Source: Armatimonadota bacterium
Lineage (GTDB): Bacteria > Armatimonadota > Fimbriimonadia > Fimbriimonadales > Fimbriimonadaceae
DNA length: 64,000 nucleotides
Direction: 5' to 3'
Assembly: GCA_016125185.1 (NCBI GenBank)
Contig: WGMG01000009.1
Span: forward strand, 98,314 to 162,313
A model generated the notes under the pieces. It saw nothing but the letters and a program-made list of their open reading frames with translations, made no database searches and was not told where the DNA came from. Shown piece after piece: positions 25,384 through 35,006 of this stretch. How positions within the stretch are numbered: position 1 is the first letter of the stretch; each line of letters starts with the position of its first letter. The translations under genes and the position numbers were made by a program.

Positions 25384-28047
25384 CTAACCCGTACTCTGCA
25401 TCGCCGCCGCAATGCCGGCAATCGACTGAAGCATCGCCTCGCGCCAAGTCCCCTGCTTGTCCTCGTCCGACAAGTGCTCCCACCGATCCATCAGATGGAT
25501 TTGCAGTTTGTTGATCGGCAACGTCAGGGGGTTGCGGAACGCCACCGTCTGACGAATCACGCGCGAATTCTCCAGCAAGTCTTTCTCGCCCGTCACCGCC
25601 AAGAGCGACGACCGCGTCAGCTCAAACTCCTCACGAATCGTGTTCCAAATCGACTGGTCTTCGGCTCGCGAAGCATACAGCGCGGCGGTCTCCATGTGCG
25701 CCCGCACCAATTCCAACTGCGCATTGTCGATGACGGTTCGGAAGAACGGCCATTCGCGATACATCGTCTTCAGCGTCTCCTCGCCACCCTCGGCCAGGAA
25801 CGACGACAGCGCCGTTCCGACCCCGTACCAACCCACCAGCAATGCTCGGCTCTGCACCCAGGCGAAGTTCCACGGAATTGCGCGCAGACCCTCGACCCCT
25901 TCCGCCGCCGACCCAGGTCGATACACCGGCCGCGAGGCGATCGGCAAAAGGCTGATGTGATCGATCGGCGTCGCCTGCGTATAGAAGTCCCAAAATCCGT
26001 CGGTTTCGTAAACCAGCTTCCTGTACGCCGCCCGCGAGTCGTCGCCCAGACGATTCATCACCGTCTCGTATTCGGCGTCAAAGTCTCGCGCGTTCGGTTC
26101 GGCAGTGGCCAGCAAGCAAGCCGATACGATCTGCTCTAGGTGTCGATGCGCAATCGCCGGCAACGAATACCGGAATGAGATCACCTCGCCCTGCTCGGTG
26201 AACCGAATCTGGCCGTTGAACGCCCCTTGCGGTTGGCTCAAAATCGCTTGCGACGCGCGACCGCCGCCGCGACCAACCGTTCCTCCCCTGCCATGGAAGA
26301 GTCGAATCGGGATGCCGGTCTCCTTCGAGACCCCTGCGATGTCCCGCATCGCCGACTGAAGCGCCCAGTTCGCCGCCAGGTAGCCGCCATCCTTACTACT
26401 GTCGCTGTACCCCAGCATCACCTCTTGGTAGCCGATAGTGTCGAGGTACTTGCGGTAAACCGGCAACGCGAAAAGCTGACGAAGGAGCGGCCCGCAATGC
26501 TGGAGGTCGTCGACCGTCTCGAAGAGCGGCACGATGTTTGGCCGGTTAGCGAGCGAGCCTTCCTCTTTCAGGAAGAGCATCACCTCAAGCATGTCGCTGA
26601 CGGACGTCGACATCGACGTGATGTACGTGCCCATGCTCGGCTCTTGCGCCATCAGCGCGATCGGCCCGAGCACCATCGCCAACGCCTCGGAATCTGCGAT
26701 TCGAACCAGCGGGCGCGGATTCGCGATTTCGGCGGCCAAAATGGCCACCCGCTCGTCCTCAGACAAAGCGCTGTAAGCCTCGGGCGAATCCAAAATGCCG
26801 GCCTGAGCCAGCAGGTATCCCATCGCGCGCTCGTGAACTTTCGAGTGTTGGCGCAAGTCAATATTGGCCAGGTGCCGCCCAAACACGCTCAGGCGACGCA
26901 AGGTGTCCTGGATGCTGCTTCGGAACGACAGATGCTTCCCTTCTGTGCTGGCGATGGACGACTGGATGGTCGCCAATGCTTGTTCAACACCCGCCAGGTT
27001 CGACTCCTCGCCAAGGTAGCCGATGAGGCCGAGCAACAAAAGCACGTACGGTTCTTGGGCGTAGCGGTCCCGCTCAAACTGCTGGAGATACTGATCGAAA
27101 GCCTGAATCTCCTCCTTCACCGCGCCGGACTCGCCGACGAACTTGGTCGACTGCGTAAATTCCCACCGCAGTTTCTCTACCTCGCCGCGATGCCTCGGTA
27201 CCACCATGTTTCGCATCGTCTGCGAGGCGTCGGCCGTTGCCGCCGCCGTCACGTTTGGGTTGCCGTCCCGGTCTCCACCGATCCACGAATGGTAGCGAAT
27301 GATATTCGGCACCGTTATTCGCTCACCCGTCACCTCTTCGACCGCGTCCTCAATGTCGCGATAAAGCCACGGCACCACCTCGTAGATGGTTCGATCGAAG
27401 AAGTACAGTGCGTTGCGAACCTCCTCCTCGACCGTCAGCCGCTGGGAGCGCATCTCGTCCGTGTGCCAAAGCTCCAGCACCACGTTTTCAAGGGCGACCT
27501 CGCTGTCCGAACCCGCATCGAGGGGCGCGTTTAGATCGTTGGATCCACCCCGCTCCGCCAGCAAGTGCGAAACCTCGCGCAGTTTGTCCAACACGACCTT
27601 TCGCTTGGCTTCGGTCGGATGAGCGGTCAGGGTCGGCGCAATCCAAAGCCGATTGATCGACTCCAAAAGCTTCTCTTTACCGTGCCGGTCGTAAACCTTT
27701 CGGACGGTTTCGCGGATCGACTCTCGCCGCTCCCCGTTCTGGGTGCGGGCACGATTGACGCGAACGATCTCCTTCTGCTCCGCCGAGTTAATGAGTTGGA
27801 ACAGCATCGTGAACGCCTTGCCAAGCTCTCGCAAGCCTTCGGCGGTCTGAAGTTCGGCGCAATCGATGTCCGCGATCTTTGAATCCGGTTCGTGAACCAG
27901 CTTTCGCGCCGATTCCAAAATCCAGGGTCCTTCCTGCTCGCGTAGGACCTTACCCAGCACTCGATCCAGCAAGCGGATGTCGTCGCTCAGCTCTTTCGAC
28001 AAGCCGTACGACTCGGGATCAAGACCAAGAAATGCTTCGGAAATCAC
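25384..28047 (-). CDS. ppc: phosphoenolpyruvate carboxylase
   Basis: Adds bicarbonate to phosphoenolpyruvate to make oxaloacetate, refilling the TCA cycle in the cytosol. 887 residues, normal for the bacterial enzyme. Signatures: LTAHPTEAKRK with the catalytic histidine at 143; GYSDSSKDGGYLA; the phosphate-binding loop FHGRGGTVGRGGG; FTEQGEVI; and the C-terminal tail ending QSTG, where most family members end QNTG. The start is a GTG that overlaps the stop of the upstream M28 peptidase gene by four bases (GTGA), so the two are translationally coupled although their functions seem unrelated. No regulatory site is visible between them. Confidence 0.97.
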   Translation of the reverse strand: MISEAFLGLDPESYGLSKELSDDIRLLDRVLGKVLREQEGPWILESARKLVHEPDSKIADIDCAELQTAEGLRELGKAFTMLFQLINSAEQKEIVRVNRARTQNGERRESIRETVRKVYDRHGKEKLLESINRLWIAPTLTAHPTEAKRKVVLDKLREVSHLLAERGGSNDLNAPLDAGSDSEVALENVVLELWHTDEMRSQRLTVEEEVRNALYFFDRTIYEVVPWLYRDIEDAVEEVTGERITVPNIIRYHSWIGGDRDGNPNVTAAATADASQTMRNMVVPRHRGEVEKLRWEFTQSTKFVGESGAVKEEIQAFDQYLQQFERDRYAQEPYVLLLLGLIGYLGEESNLAGVEQALATIQSSIASTEGKHLSFRSSIQDTLRRLSVFGRHLANIDLRQHSKVHERAMGYLLAQAGILDSPEAYSALSEDERVAILAAEIANPRPLVRIADSEALAMVLGPIALMAQEPSMGTYITSMSTSVSDMLEVMLFLKEEGSLANRPNIVPLFETVDDLQHCGPLLRQLFALPVYRKYLDTIGYQEVMLGYSDSSKDGGYLAANWALQSAMRDIAGVSKETGIPIRLFHGRGGTVGRGGGRASQAILSQPQGAFNGQIRFTEQGEVISFRYSLPAIAHRHLEQIVSACLLATAEPNARDFDAEYETVMNRLGDDSRAAYRKLVYETDGFWDFYTQATPIDHISLLPIASRPVYRPGSAAEGVEGLRAIPWNFAWVQSRALLVGWYGVGTALSSFLAEGGEETLKTMYREWPFFRTVIDNAQLELVRAHMETAALYASRAEDQSIWNTIREEFELTRSSLLAVTGEKDLLENSRVIRQTVAFRNPLTLPINKLQIHLMDRWEHLSDEDKQGTWREAMLQSIAGIAAAMQSTG

Positions 28048-29405
28048 GGTCTCGGCATCATCTCGTCCGCGTTCGCAATGTTAAACGTCACGACCGCGAG
28101 ACTGGTCGCCACCTGCTTCAGGTACTCGGGAATCGCCTGGTCGTAGCGGTCGAACTGGGTGTGCCAGATGTGTAGGTACTGCTGGGTGCCCGCCTTACCC
28201 ATGAAGAATGAAGGAACACCCTTCGCCCAGAACGAAGCCTGGTCACTGCCGCCGCTGGCATCGTACTTCTCCACCGGGCTGAACTTCATCGGCATATCGG
28301 GGAACGCCTTCGTCATTGCATCGAACGAGTCGGCAAAGAACGGTGCCCACTTGGCGAGACCCGAGACGCCATTTTCGTAGTTCGAGCCACCGTCATCGAC
28401 GATGCAAGCGCTGACTTTCGAAATCTCGTCCGCGTGTTGCTTCACGTACTCGGTCGATCCCAGCAGGCCCTCTTCTTCACCCGAGAAAAGGATGAAGCGG
28501 ATGGTTCGTTTCGGCTTTAGACCACTTTTCATGATCAGTCGCGCGGCTTCGAGCGTAGATGAGGAGCCGGTCCCGTTGTCGTTCGCACCCTGCGAACCCG
28601 GCGAATTCCAGGAATCGAGGTGCCCGCCGACCACCACAATCTCGTCGGGATGCTCGGTGCCCTTGATCTCGGCCACGACGTTATGAACCTCGATCGGTCC
28701 CTTGATCCATCGGTTATCGATGTTGAACTCTGCGACGGTCTTTTTGCCCGCCTTCACGTTCTCGGCCAGCATCTCCCAGTTATCGTGTCGAATCTGAACC
28801 TCAATCGTTGTAGGGTGCTTTTCGTAAGTCTTATCCTTCCAGGTTCCGTGCGTCCACACGTTCTCGCCCGGGCAACCGTAGACGAATCCGAGCGCGCCGG
28901 CGTCGATGATGGCTTGGCGTGTCTCCTTATCTTCGGTCGAGGTATTGGGTCCTCGCATGGTCACTTTGGCGTCGTCGAGAATCCAGGCACCCTTGATCTG
29001 GCTTTTGACCTCAGCGAACTCGTCCATGTTGTGAGGAACCATCACCACCGGCCCTTTCTCCGGCCCCTTTGTGCCCGGCATCCAGCAATTCGTGGAGAAA
29101 ACGATGTCGGCCACCGACGGCTCCAGCATGCGCGCCGAGTTATTGGGGCCTCGCTCGAACCCGACCGGAACATCCGCCCATATCTCTAAGTGCGCATTCT
29201 TGAATCCAAACGACTGGAACTTCTTCAGCGCCCACTGCTCGGCCTTCTGCAATTGCGGCGAACCCGTCGGCCTCGCGCCGATGTTGAAGCACAGCTCTTT
29301 GAGGTTGAGCATCACGCGATTGTCTTCTTTACTGAGATCGATGATCTGTTGAGCGGGCGTCGGGCCCGCGATGTGCGAGAGAAGGACCAAAGAGAGCGCA
29401 AGCAT
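28044..29405 (-). CDS. secreted M28-family zinc aminopeptidase
   Basis: 453 residues with a signal peptide (MLALSLVLLSHIAGPTPA). The M28 zinc-site motifs are clear: VVVGGHLDSWNSPGSQGAND (histidine and aspartate ligands), LFSGEEEGLLGS (catalytic glutamate and ligand), and a later acidic ligand region VDDGGSNYENG. Between the N-terminal part and the peptidase core there is a PA-like insert (about 130-215). Enzymes of this class remove N-terminal residues from peptides or act as carboxypeptidases outside the cytoplasm. The last bases overlap the GTG start of ppc. It probably starts the operon: the nearest upstream gene on this strand is 166 bases away. Confidence 0.92.
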   Translation of the reverse strand: MLALSLVLLSHIAGPTPAQQIIDLSKEDNRVMLNLKELCFNIGARPTGSPQLQKAEQWALKKFQSFGFKNAHLEIWADVPVGFERGPNNSARMLEPSVADIVFSTNCWMPGTKGPEKGPVVMVPHNMDEFAEVKSQIKGAWILDDAKVTMRGPNTSTEDKETRQAIIDAGALGFVYGCPGENVWTHGTWKDKTYEKHPTTIEVQIRHDNWEMLAENVKAGKKTVAEFNIDNRWIKGPIEVHNVVAEIKGTEHPDEIVVVGGHLDSWNSPGSQGANDNGTGSSSTLEAARLIMKSGLKPKRTIRFILFSGEEEGLLGSTEYVKQHADEISKVSACIVDDGGSNYENGVSGLAKWAPFFADSFDAMTKAFPDMPMKFSPVEKYDASGGSDQASFWAKGVPSFFMGKAGTQQYLHIWHTQFDRYDQAIPEYLKQVATSLAVVTFNIANADEMMPRP

Positions 29406-29571
29406 ATGGCTCTAATATATCCGAGTCTGTAGTTTGCCGTCGGCAGTCTGGGGACATTCTAACTATTTGCCACTCCCACACGTCCGCAACATTCCCTGCC
29501 CTTCCATCAGCTGGCACACGCGCTTGGCATAAGGGTGAGCGCGTGGGAGGGGTTTAACTCCCAATTAAAGA

Positions 29572-30351
29572 CTAATTCATCAACCGCGCCAACAAGAAGT
29601 TAGTGACGTAGACCAGCACCATGCTAATGACGACCGTATTCGTAGTTGCCCGACCGACGCCGACCGCGCCGTTCTTCGTCCGCATGCCTTGTTGACACGC
29701 CACCAGCGCCACGATCAACCCAAAGACCGGCGTTTTGTAGAGGCCGCCCAGCAAGTCCGACGTATGCGTGAATTGGTTGATGGAGGTCAGGTATTCGCCG
29801 CTGGGCACGCCCTCGTTGGTCGCCACCAGCCACCCGCCAAACGAGCCCGCCCACATGCAGGTGAGCCCCAAAATCGGAAGCATGAGGATCGACGCCACCA
29901 CGCGCGGCACCACGAGGTAGTTGGTTGGGTGGACGCTCAGCATTTTCAGCGCGTCGATCTGCTCGGTGACCGCCATCGTTCCGATCTGCGCCGCCATCGC
30001 CGAGCCGCATCGCGCCGACACCATGATGCCCGCCAGCACCGGCCCAATCTCGCGCGTCATTGAGAGCGCAACCGTAGCCCCAACGAACGTCGTCGCGCCG
30101 TATTTCAGTAGGAACGTGCTGATGTACAGCGACAGAACCGCGCCGCTAAAAAAGCCGGTCAGGGCCACGATCGGCACCGAATTGACCCCCACGAACGCCA
30201 TCTGACTGAGGGTTTCACGGAATTCGAATCGGCTCGTGAAAATCCGCTTCAGCGCGTCGACGAGCAGAATCGTGATCTCGCCCACGAACGCGAAGAACGA
30301 GTCGAACGGCCGGACAATATCCGCTAACAGCCCTTTGTCCGCCCGTGCCAT
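29572..30351 (-). CDS. MlaE-family ABC transporter permease
   Basis: 259 residues with about five hydrophobic segments and the family motifs: FVGVNSVPIVALTGFFSGAV, then VALSMTREIGPVLAGIMVSA with the conserved REIGP and RCGSAMAAQIGTM, then TEQIDALK. MlaE-type permeases work with an ATPase (MlaF) and an MCE-domain protein (MlaD) to move phospholipids between membranes of diderm cells. Neither partner is in the window, so this permease is orphaned here and must be served from elsewhere. It is followed by the end of the M28 gene's upstream spacer and preceded by the alpha-galactosidase-like gene on the same strand, 30 bases away, with which it may be co-transcribed. Confidence 0.93.
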   Translation of the reverse strand: MARADKGLLADIVRPFDSFFAFVGEITILLVDALKRIFTSRFEFRETLSQMAFVGVNSVPIVALTGFFSGAVLSLYISTFLLKYGATTFVGATVALSMTREIGPVLAGIMVSARCGSAMAAQIGTMAVTEQIDALKMLSVHPTNYLVVPRVVASILMLPILGLTCMWAGSFGGWLVATNEGVPSGEYLTSINQFTHTSDLLGGLYKTPVFGLIVALVACQQGMRTKNGAVGVGRATTNTVVISMVLVYVTNFLLARLMN

Positions 30352-30381
30352 ATCGGTAAGGATAGCATTTAGGCGGGGCCG

Positions 30382-31887
30382 CTAGCCCCACCAATCGAAG
30401 TTGACCGGGACGCCGCCCAAGTTCCATTTCTGAGGCTGACGATCCGTCATCCAATCGATCGGCTCGCCGAGGCGAGTGTTGATGGCCGCAATCGAGAAGG
30501 CGTCGCGAAGCGCCGACAGTTGGTCGGGTCCGACCGCCTTCTGCTGGGCCGAAACGAACAGTGGCGTGCCGCTCCGCGAAACCAGTTCCAGCCACATCTT
30601 GATTTTCTCCCACGGCACATCGGTGGTGATGCCCACGCAGTCGGCATCGGCCCCAAAGAACGCGCCCTCCTGTACCCCGCGAAAGGCGAGCGTGTTGACG
30701 CCCATCTTCACGGTTCGCGGCCACTCACGCCCGCTGGTGTCGTCGCCGGTTCGCTGAAGCTCGAACAGCCCCGCCGTCAGGTGCCCAACCGTGTTGCACC
30801 CAATGATAAGCGAGTCGCCCGCCGCTCGGCGGATGGTCTGGTAGAAGTCGAGGAGGATTTCAGCCGTGGTGCGGCTTTGGTCGGCGAACGTTCGCCCCTT
30901 GCTACCCATGCCGTCGGTGAAGGAAAAGCCCCACTGGCTCGTCACATCGAAGGTCGAATAGTCGTGCTTGATCAGCTCGTAGCCCCAAACGTGGAGGCGA
31001 TGCACGTCATCGAAGACCTTGCCGAGCACGTCTTTGTTGCTTGGATCGAGCGTGTCCTTGGCCATGAACCACGACTCCGGGTGGGTCTCCGCCGAGTACA
31101 GCGGCCGCATCCAGATGCCTGGTCGGCACCCAAGCTCTTTCATCTTATGGGCGAGGTCCGGCATATCGCCAAAGCGCTGGTTTCCGCCGGTCCATTGCCC
31201 GCCTGAGGTGCCCGGCGGCAGTTGCCAGCCGTCGTCGATGACGGAAAACGGTCGGTTGGGACTCTCCGAAAGGTCCGAAACCCGCTTCGAATCCTCCAAA
31301 ATCACCTTCGCTGTGTTGTTGCCGTAGGCGTAGTACCAGTCGTTGGCACCGTACACCGGTTTGTCGGCCAGCCTCGGCTTCGGACACAGCGTCTTGAGGA
31401 AGGTGTGCAAGGTCGGATGCGGGTCGCCGCCTTCAAACCGATACACCGTCGCGAGTTCGATCGACCGGCCCGTCAGCAATAACGGACAACTGCCCGACCG
31501 AACGTCGAGGATGAGGCGAACCATTTCGACTCCCGCCCGCCAATGGGCGAGGGCTCGGCAACCGGTGTTGACGCCCCAGCAGGTGGTTTGGTGGTCGTGA
31601 TGCGCGGCGAAGTACCACGGCAGGACGCGGCTGTAGTCGTACTCGCCCCAATGCAGGGTGCCGTAGCTTCGCTCCCAATCGTCGCCCATGACCATCGCGC
31701 CCTCGGGGATGCCGTGGTTGTAGGTCGCCTCGATCTGATAGATCGGGTCGTCGGAGGCTTCGAGGGTGATGGTCCCTTTGTCGTCGGTGGTGATGCGGAC
31801 GCCGTGGCCTTCCCACGTGTCGCCCTTCTTGGCGAGGCCGAAAACGCCCTTCGACGTCGTGACCCAAATTCGATTCGGTTGATCCAC
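30382..31887 (-). CDS. alpha-galactosidase-like glycoside hydrolase (clan GH-D, GH27/GH36 type)
   Basis: 501 residues from GTG 31887, chosen for the GGGGAAAG ribosome-binding site just upstream; the frame also extends to ATG 31944, inside the divergent gene. The first 190 residues are a beta-sandwich; the barrel begins around VYGANDWYYAYGNN. Typical GH-D features follow: FSVIDDGWQL, CRPGIWMRPLYS, YELIKHDYSTFDV (the nucleophile aspartate in KHD) and the acidic region GADADCVG near the C-terminal side. It would hydrolyse alpha-galactosides or related sugars. No signal peptide, so cytoplasmic. A GH4 alpha-galactosidase-type gene lies nearby. Confidence 0.82.
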   Translation of the reverse strand: MDQPNRIWVTTSKGVFGLAKKGDTWEGHGVRITTDDKGTITLEASDDPIYQIEATYNHGIPEGAMVMGDDWERSYGTLHWGEYDYSRVLPWYFAAHHDHQTTCWGVNTGCRALAHWRAGVEMVRLILDVRSGSCPLLLTGRSIELATVYRFEGGDPHPTLHTFLKTLCPKPRLADKPVYGANDWYYAYGNNTAKVILEDSKRVSDLSESPNRPFSVIDDGWQLPPGTSGGQWTGGNQRFGDMPDLAHKMKELGCRPGIWMRPLYSAETHPESWFMAKDTLDPSNKDVLGKVFDDVHRLHVWGYELIKHDYSTFDVTSQWGFSFTDGMGSKGRTFADQSRTTAEILLDFYQTIRRAAGDSLIIGCNTVGHLTAGLFELQRTGDDTSGREWPRTVKMGVNTLAFRGVQEGAFFGADADCVGITTDVPWEKIKMWLELVSRSGTPLFVSAQQKAVGPDQLSALRDAFSIAAINTRLGEPIDWMTDRQPQKWNLGGVPVNFDWWG

Positions 31888-31932
31888 GGTCTTTCCCCTT
31901 TCCAAGGTACCCGTCGCCGGTAAGCTGGCGGC

Positions 31933-32742
31933 ATGACTTTCCATCGATTCGCCCAGGGCGATTACGAGGTGCTTTTGCTTCAGGCTCAGCCTCCTTTAGC
32001 GACCAAGACCGCTGATCTGTTTCCGGATGTCGATCCCGACGAACTGGCCGAAGCGGTGCGGATCGCGCCGGAGAGTTTTGTGAACGGAGGGGAGGAGATT
32101 TTCTTTGGGCAGACCATTGCTTTGGTGCGGGGCCATGGCAAAACGATTCTGTTCGATACCGGCGTGCCGGTCGATCATGAGCGGGCGACGCTGCTGAAAA
32201 GCCTGGCCGCCGCCGGACTAACGGCGGGGGACATCGACTTGGTGTTCCTGACCCACCGGGACTTGGACCACGTGGGTGGGAACCTGACCGATGGTCGTCC
32301 GACCTTCCCCAATGCGCGGTACGCGATGGCGAGGACCGAATACGAGAGCTACAAAGTCGATCCGGTGAGGAACCATTTTCCAACCTATGTCGGGCCGCTG
32401 GAGGAGTTGGGTGTGTTCGATGTCGTCGAAGACGATGCGGAGATTGCGCCGGGCGTTCGGCTGGTTTTGACGCCAGGACATCGGCCCGGGGCGGCGAGCG
32501 TGCTGGTGGAGGATTCGGTTTTGTTGGCGGCGGACACGTGGCATTGCCCGGCTCAGGTGACGTTCCCGAACTGGACGATCAAGTTTGACTCCGATCCGGA
32601 GTTGGCGGTGGCGACTCGTCGGAGCGTCATCGAGCAAGCGGCGACAGAGGGTTGGCAGGTGGCGGTTCCGCACACGTTTCGATTGGGTTTGGGGCGGGTT
32701 ATGGATGAGAGTGGTCGGATGCGCTGGGTTTCGAGTTTGTAG
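31933..32742 (+). CDS. metallo-beta-lactamase-fold hydrolase
   Basis: 269 residues. Metal-site motifs: THRDLDHVGG (the HxHxDH motif with Arg in second place), TPGHRPG (third histidine), then LAADTWH (bridging aspartate), and a late histidine in AVPHTFR. This layout resembles the lactonase or quorum-quenching branch of the superfamily, but substrate cannot be deduced. The gene is divergent from the alpha-galactosidase-like gene, with under 50 bases between the preferred starts. The first residue after the start (MTFHRFAQGDYEV) reads naturally, so the start is likely right despite a weak ribosome-binding site. No signal peptide. Confidence 0.87.
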   Translation: MTFHRFAQGDYEVLLLQAQPPLATKTADLFPDVDPDELAEAVRIAPESFVNGGEEIFFGQTIALVRGHGKTILFDTGVPVDHERATLLKSLAAAGLTAGDIDLVFLTHRDLDHVGGNLTDGRPTFPNARYAMARTEYESYKVDPVRNHFPTYVGPLEELGVFDVVEDDAEIAPGVRLVLTPGHRPGAASVLVEDSVLLAADTWHCPAQVTFPNWTIKFDSDPELAVATRRSVIEQAATEGWQVAVPHTFRLGLGRVMDESGRMRWVSSL

Positions 32743-32839
32743 GCTGGCTGTCGACTATCCCCCGGTTCACTCCGTTCACCGGCCCCTTTGCTAAGGGGCA
32801 TCTTGGCTTTATCCTCACCACACGGCTAGAACTCCTTGA

Positions 32840-32860
32840 CTAAAGGCTAAAGGCTAAAGG
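32840..32860. repeat. three tandem copies of a 7-bp unit
   Basis: CTAAAGG three times in a row, in the spacer after the metallo-beta-lactamase-fold gene and eight bases before the end of the convergent GH4 gene. Two hairpins, CCGG-ttcactccgttca-CCGG and CCCCTT-tgct-AAGGGG, lie just upstream. Confidence 0.7.
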
Positions 32861-32867
32861 CTTAGAA

Positions 32868-34403
32868 CTACTCCGTCATCCCTGCTTTATCCGACGCCTT
32901 GGCGGCTTTCTTCGCCGCTTCATCGGACTCCATTTCCTCGACCGACCGCGTATGCAATCGCGCGGCACCGGTGTTGCCTTCAAACCGGGCCAGGTTCGGC
33001 TCCAACGTCAGCGATTTCTCCACCAGCGGGATGGATTCCGTGTACTGAGGCAGCCAGTCCCGCAGAGCCACGAGCATGCGGTCGGCCATCTGCCAGACCT
33101 CGTTGGGGTTGCAGACGGCGCCGGTGAGCGGGTCCATCATCATCGCCTGCTTCAGCAGACCGATGTCGCCGCTAACGGCGGCCCCGACCGCCAGCCTCTG
33201 CACCGAAACCGACGCCTGGCACACCGCCGCACAGCCCAGCGGAAGGTCGCCCGCCAGCGGCATGTTGATGCCGTTGCCATCCACGTACCCCGGCGCTTCG
33301 ACGATGCAGTCATCCGGCAGGTTGGAGATGACGCCCTGGTTGCGCACATTGAAGTGCCCGCGGTAGATGCGTCCGGTCTCCAGGGACTCTAAAATATACG
33401 ACCCGTGCTCCAGGCCGCGGTCCTCGGGGTTGAAGGTGAACGGCTTGTCGGCCAGCCACTTGGGGTACTCGTGCTCGAACCAGTTGCGCCCCTCGGTGCA
33501 GACGCGCAGGTAGCCGCCGGTCTCGCCGTTGATCCAACTGGAAAGGTCGATCCACTGCTCGATCTCGTCTGGCCGTTTGCGGTACCACGGCACGTACTCG
33601 CTGAGGTGGCCGTTGGACTCGGTGGAGTAGTAGCCGAACCGGCGGAGCATGTCGATGCGGACCTTTTCGGTGCGCGCGTACTCGGGGTGCCGCTCGAAGC
33701 CCTCCAGTAGGTACGGCGTCATATCCTGCCCTTGGAACCGCACCTGCACGTACCACGTTTGGTGGTTGATGCCCGCGCACACGATGTCGACGTCTTTGCG
33801 CGTGACGACGCCGTCGGGCGGAATCCAGCCATTCTCGCGCGCCAAAAGCTGAATGACGGACGCCAGTTGGCCGTGGCCGCCGATGACGCCGTGGCAGAGG
33901 CCGATGGTGGGCACGTCGGTGTACTCGGAGCACGCCCAAGTGAGCATGGCCATGGGGTTGGAATAGTTGAGGAAGAGGGCGTCGGATTCGGCGACGGCTT
34001 CGATGTCGGCGCAGAAGTCCAGCAGGACGGGAATGCCGCGCTGGGCGTACATGATTCCGCCCGGGCCGAGGGTGTCGCCCACGCACTGATCCACGCCGTA
34101 GGCAAGGGGAATTTCGACGTCGTGGCGGAACGCTTCGAGCCCGCCCACGCGCACGAAGCTAAAGATATACTTGGCGCCGTCGAGGGCGGTTTTTCGGTCG
34201 AGGCTGGCGGTGATTTTGGTGGGGAGTCCGCTCTCGCGCACGTCTCGCTCCACCAGTTGCCGAACCATCTCCAGGTTGCGCGCGTCGATGTCGTGGAGGG
34301 CGATTTCGATCTCGCGAAGCTCGGGCACGCACAGAATATCGCGGATCATCGTCCGCGTAAACCCAACGCTACCCGCCCCTAATACCGCGATTTTTTGTAA
34401 CAT
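32868..34403 (-). CDS. glycoside hydrolase family 4 enzyme (alpha-galactosidase-type)
   Basis: 511 residues. GH4 enzymes use NAD+ and a divalent metal, working by oxidation and elimination rather than by direct hydrolysis. Visible features: Rossmann start KIAVLGAGSVGFTRTMIRDI; the acidic end of the second strand IALHDID; NYSNPMAMLTWA; the metal-binding IGLCHGV with Cys and His; and GINHQTWYV. The length is slightly over the norm because of an Ala/Lys/Glu-rich tail of about 40 residues (SVEEMESDEAAKKAAKASDK). Sugar preference cannot be fixed from sequence; the pattern is nearest to MelA-type alpha-galactosidases. It is divergent from the VanZ-like gene. With the GH-D enzyme at 30382 it gives two unrelated catalytic routes for alpha-galactosides in one neighbourhood. 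Confidence 0.88.
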   Translation of the reverse strand: MLQKIAVLGAGSVGFTRTMIRDILCVPELREIEIALHDIDARNLEMVRQLVERDVRESGLPTKITASLDRKTALDGAKYIFSFVRVGGLEAFRHDVEIPLAYGVDQCVGDTLGPGGIMYAQRGIPVLLDFCADIEAVAESDALFLNYSNPMAMLTWACSEYTDVPTIGLCHGVIGGHGQLASVIQLLARENGWIPPDGVVTRKDVDIVCAGINHQTWYVQVRFQGQDMTPYLLEGFERHPEYARTEKVRIDMLRRFGYYSTESNGHLSEYVPWYRKRPDEIEQWIDLSSWINGETGGYLRVCTEGRNWFEHEYPKWLADKPFTFNPEDRGLEHGSYILESLETGRIYRGHFNVRNQGVISNLPDDCIVEAPGYVDGNGINMPLAGDLPLGCAAVCQASVSVQRLAVGAAVSGDIGLLKQAMMMDPLTGAVCNPNEVWQMADRMLVALRDWLPQYTESIPLVEKSLTLEPNLARFEGNTGAARLHTRSVEEMESDEAAKKAAKASDKAGMTE

Positions 34404-34457
34404 TTGGTAAGAATATCTGGTGCGTTCGCGTGACGAAGCGTTATCATCTTAGGATTC

Positions 34458-34889
34458 ATGAAAATGAAGTCTTTGAAATTATTTTTTGTGTTGTGGGGAA
34501 TGTGGATGTATTTTTCCAGCGCCGTGGTCATCACACGGTTTGAGTTTGCGCGGGCGGTGGGCCGTCTGGTGCACTCTCGGCAGCCCCTCCTGATGCGGTT
34601 TACCGAAGGAACGTGGTGGATCACGGACCGGGTGTACCACGTGGTCGAGTTTACGATTCTGTCGATGCTGGCGCTGAAGCTTTCGCCTTACCTGCAGAAG
34701 CGACCGTTTGCGCTGATCCCGATGGCGTTGCTGATCGGGGCGGCGGACGAGTACCACCAGTTCCTGGTGAACGCCGGGGCGGCGCACACGTACGACGTGC
34801 TGATCGACGCGATCGGAGCGGGTGTGGTGCTGTGGGTGTACGTGCGCGGAAGCATTAAGCGAGAGTCGATGACGGCGATCGTGGCTTAA
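34458..34889 (+). CDS. VanZ-like membrane protein
   Basis: 143 residues with four hydrophobic segments. The VanZ pattern is visible: an N-terminal helix (LKLFFVLWGMWMYFSSAV), then VYHVVEFTILSMLAL, then ALIPMALLIGAADEYHQFLV with the conserved acidic DEYHQ, then TYDVLIDAIGAGVVLWVYV. VanZ in enterococci is an accessory teicoplanin-resistance protein, but most VanZ-like proteins have unknown function. A TTAGGA ribosome-binding site precedes ATG 34458; a second ATG two codons later is also possible. Monocistronic by spacing, followed by the hsd operon after about 117 bases. Confidence 0.85.
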   Translation: MKMKSLKLFFVLWGMWMYFSSAVVITRFEFARAVGRLVHSRQPLLMRFTEGTWWITDRVYHVVEFTILSMLALKLSPYLQKRPFALIPMALLIGAADEYHQFLVNAGAAHTYDVLIDAIGAGVVLWVYVRGSIKRESMTAIVA

Positions 34890-35006
34890 GATTCGGGAAG
34901 CCGGACACCTCAAGCCATAACGGATGGCGGTCGGTGATGTCTTTGCCGGATAAGTTTGGGGTAGTCAAAACTAGTCTCCAGATAAAATGTCTCGACAGGG
35001 AGGAGG

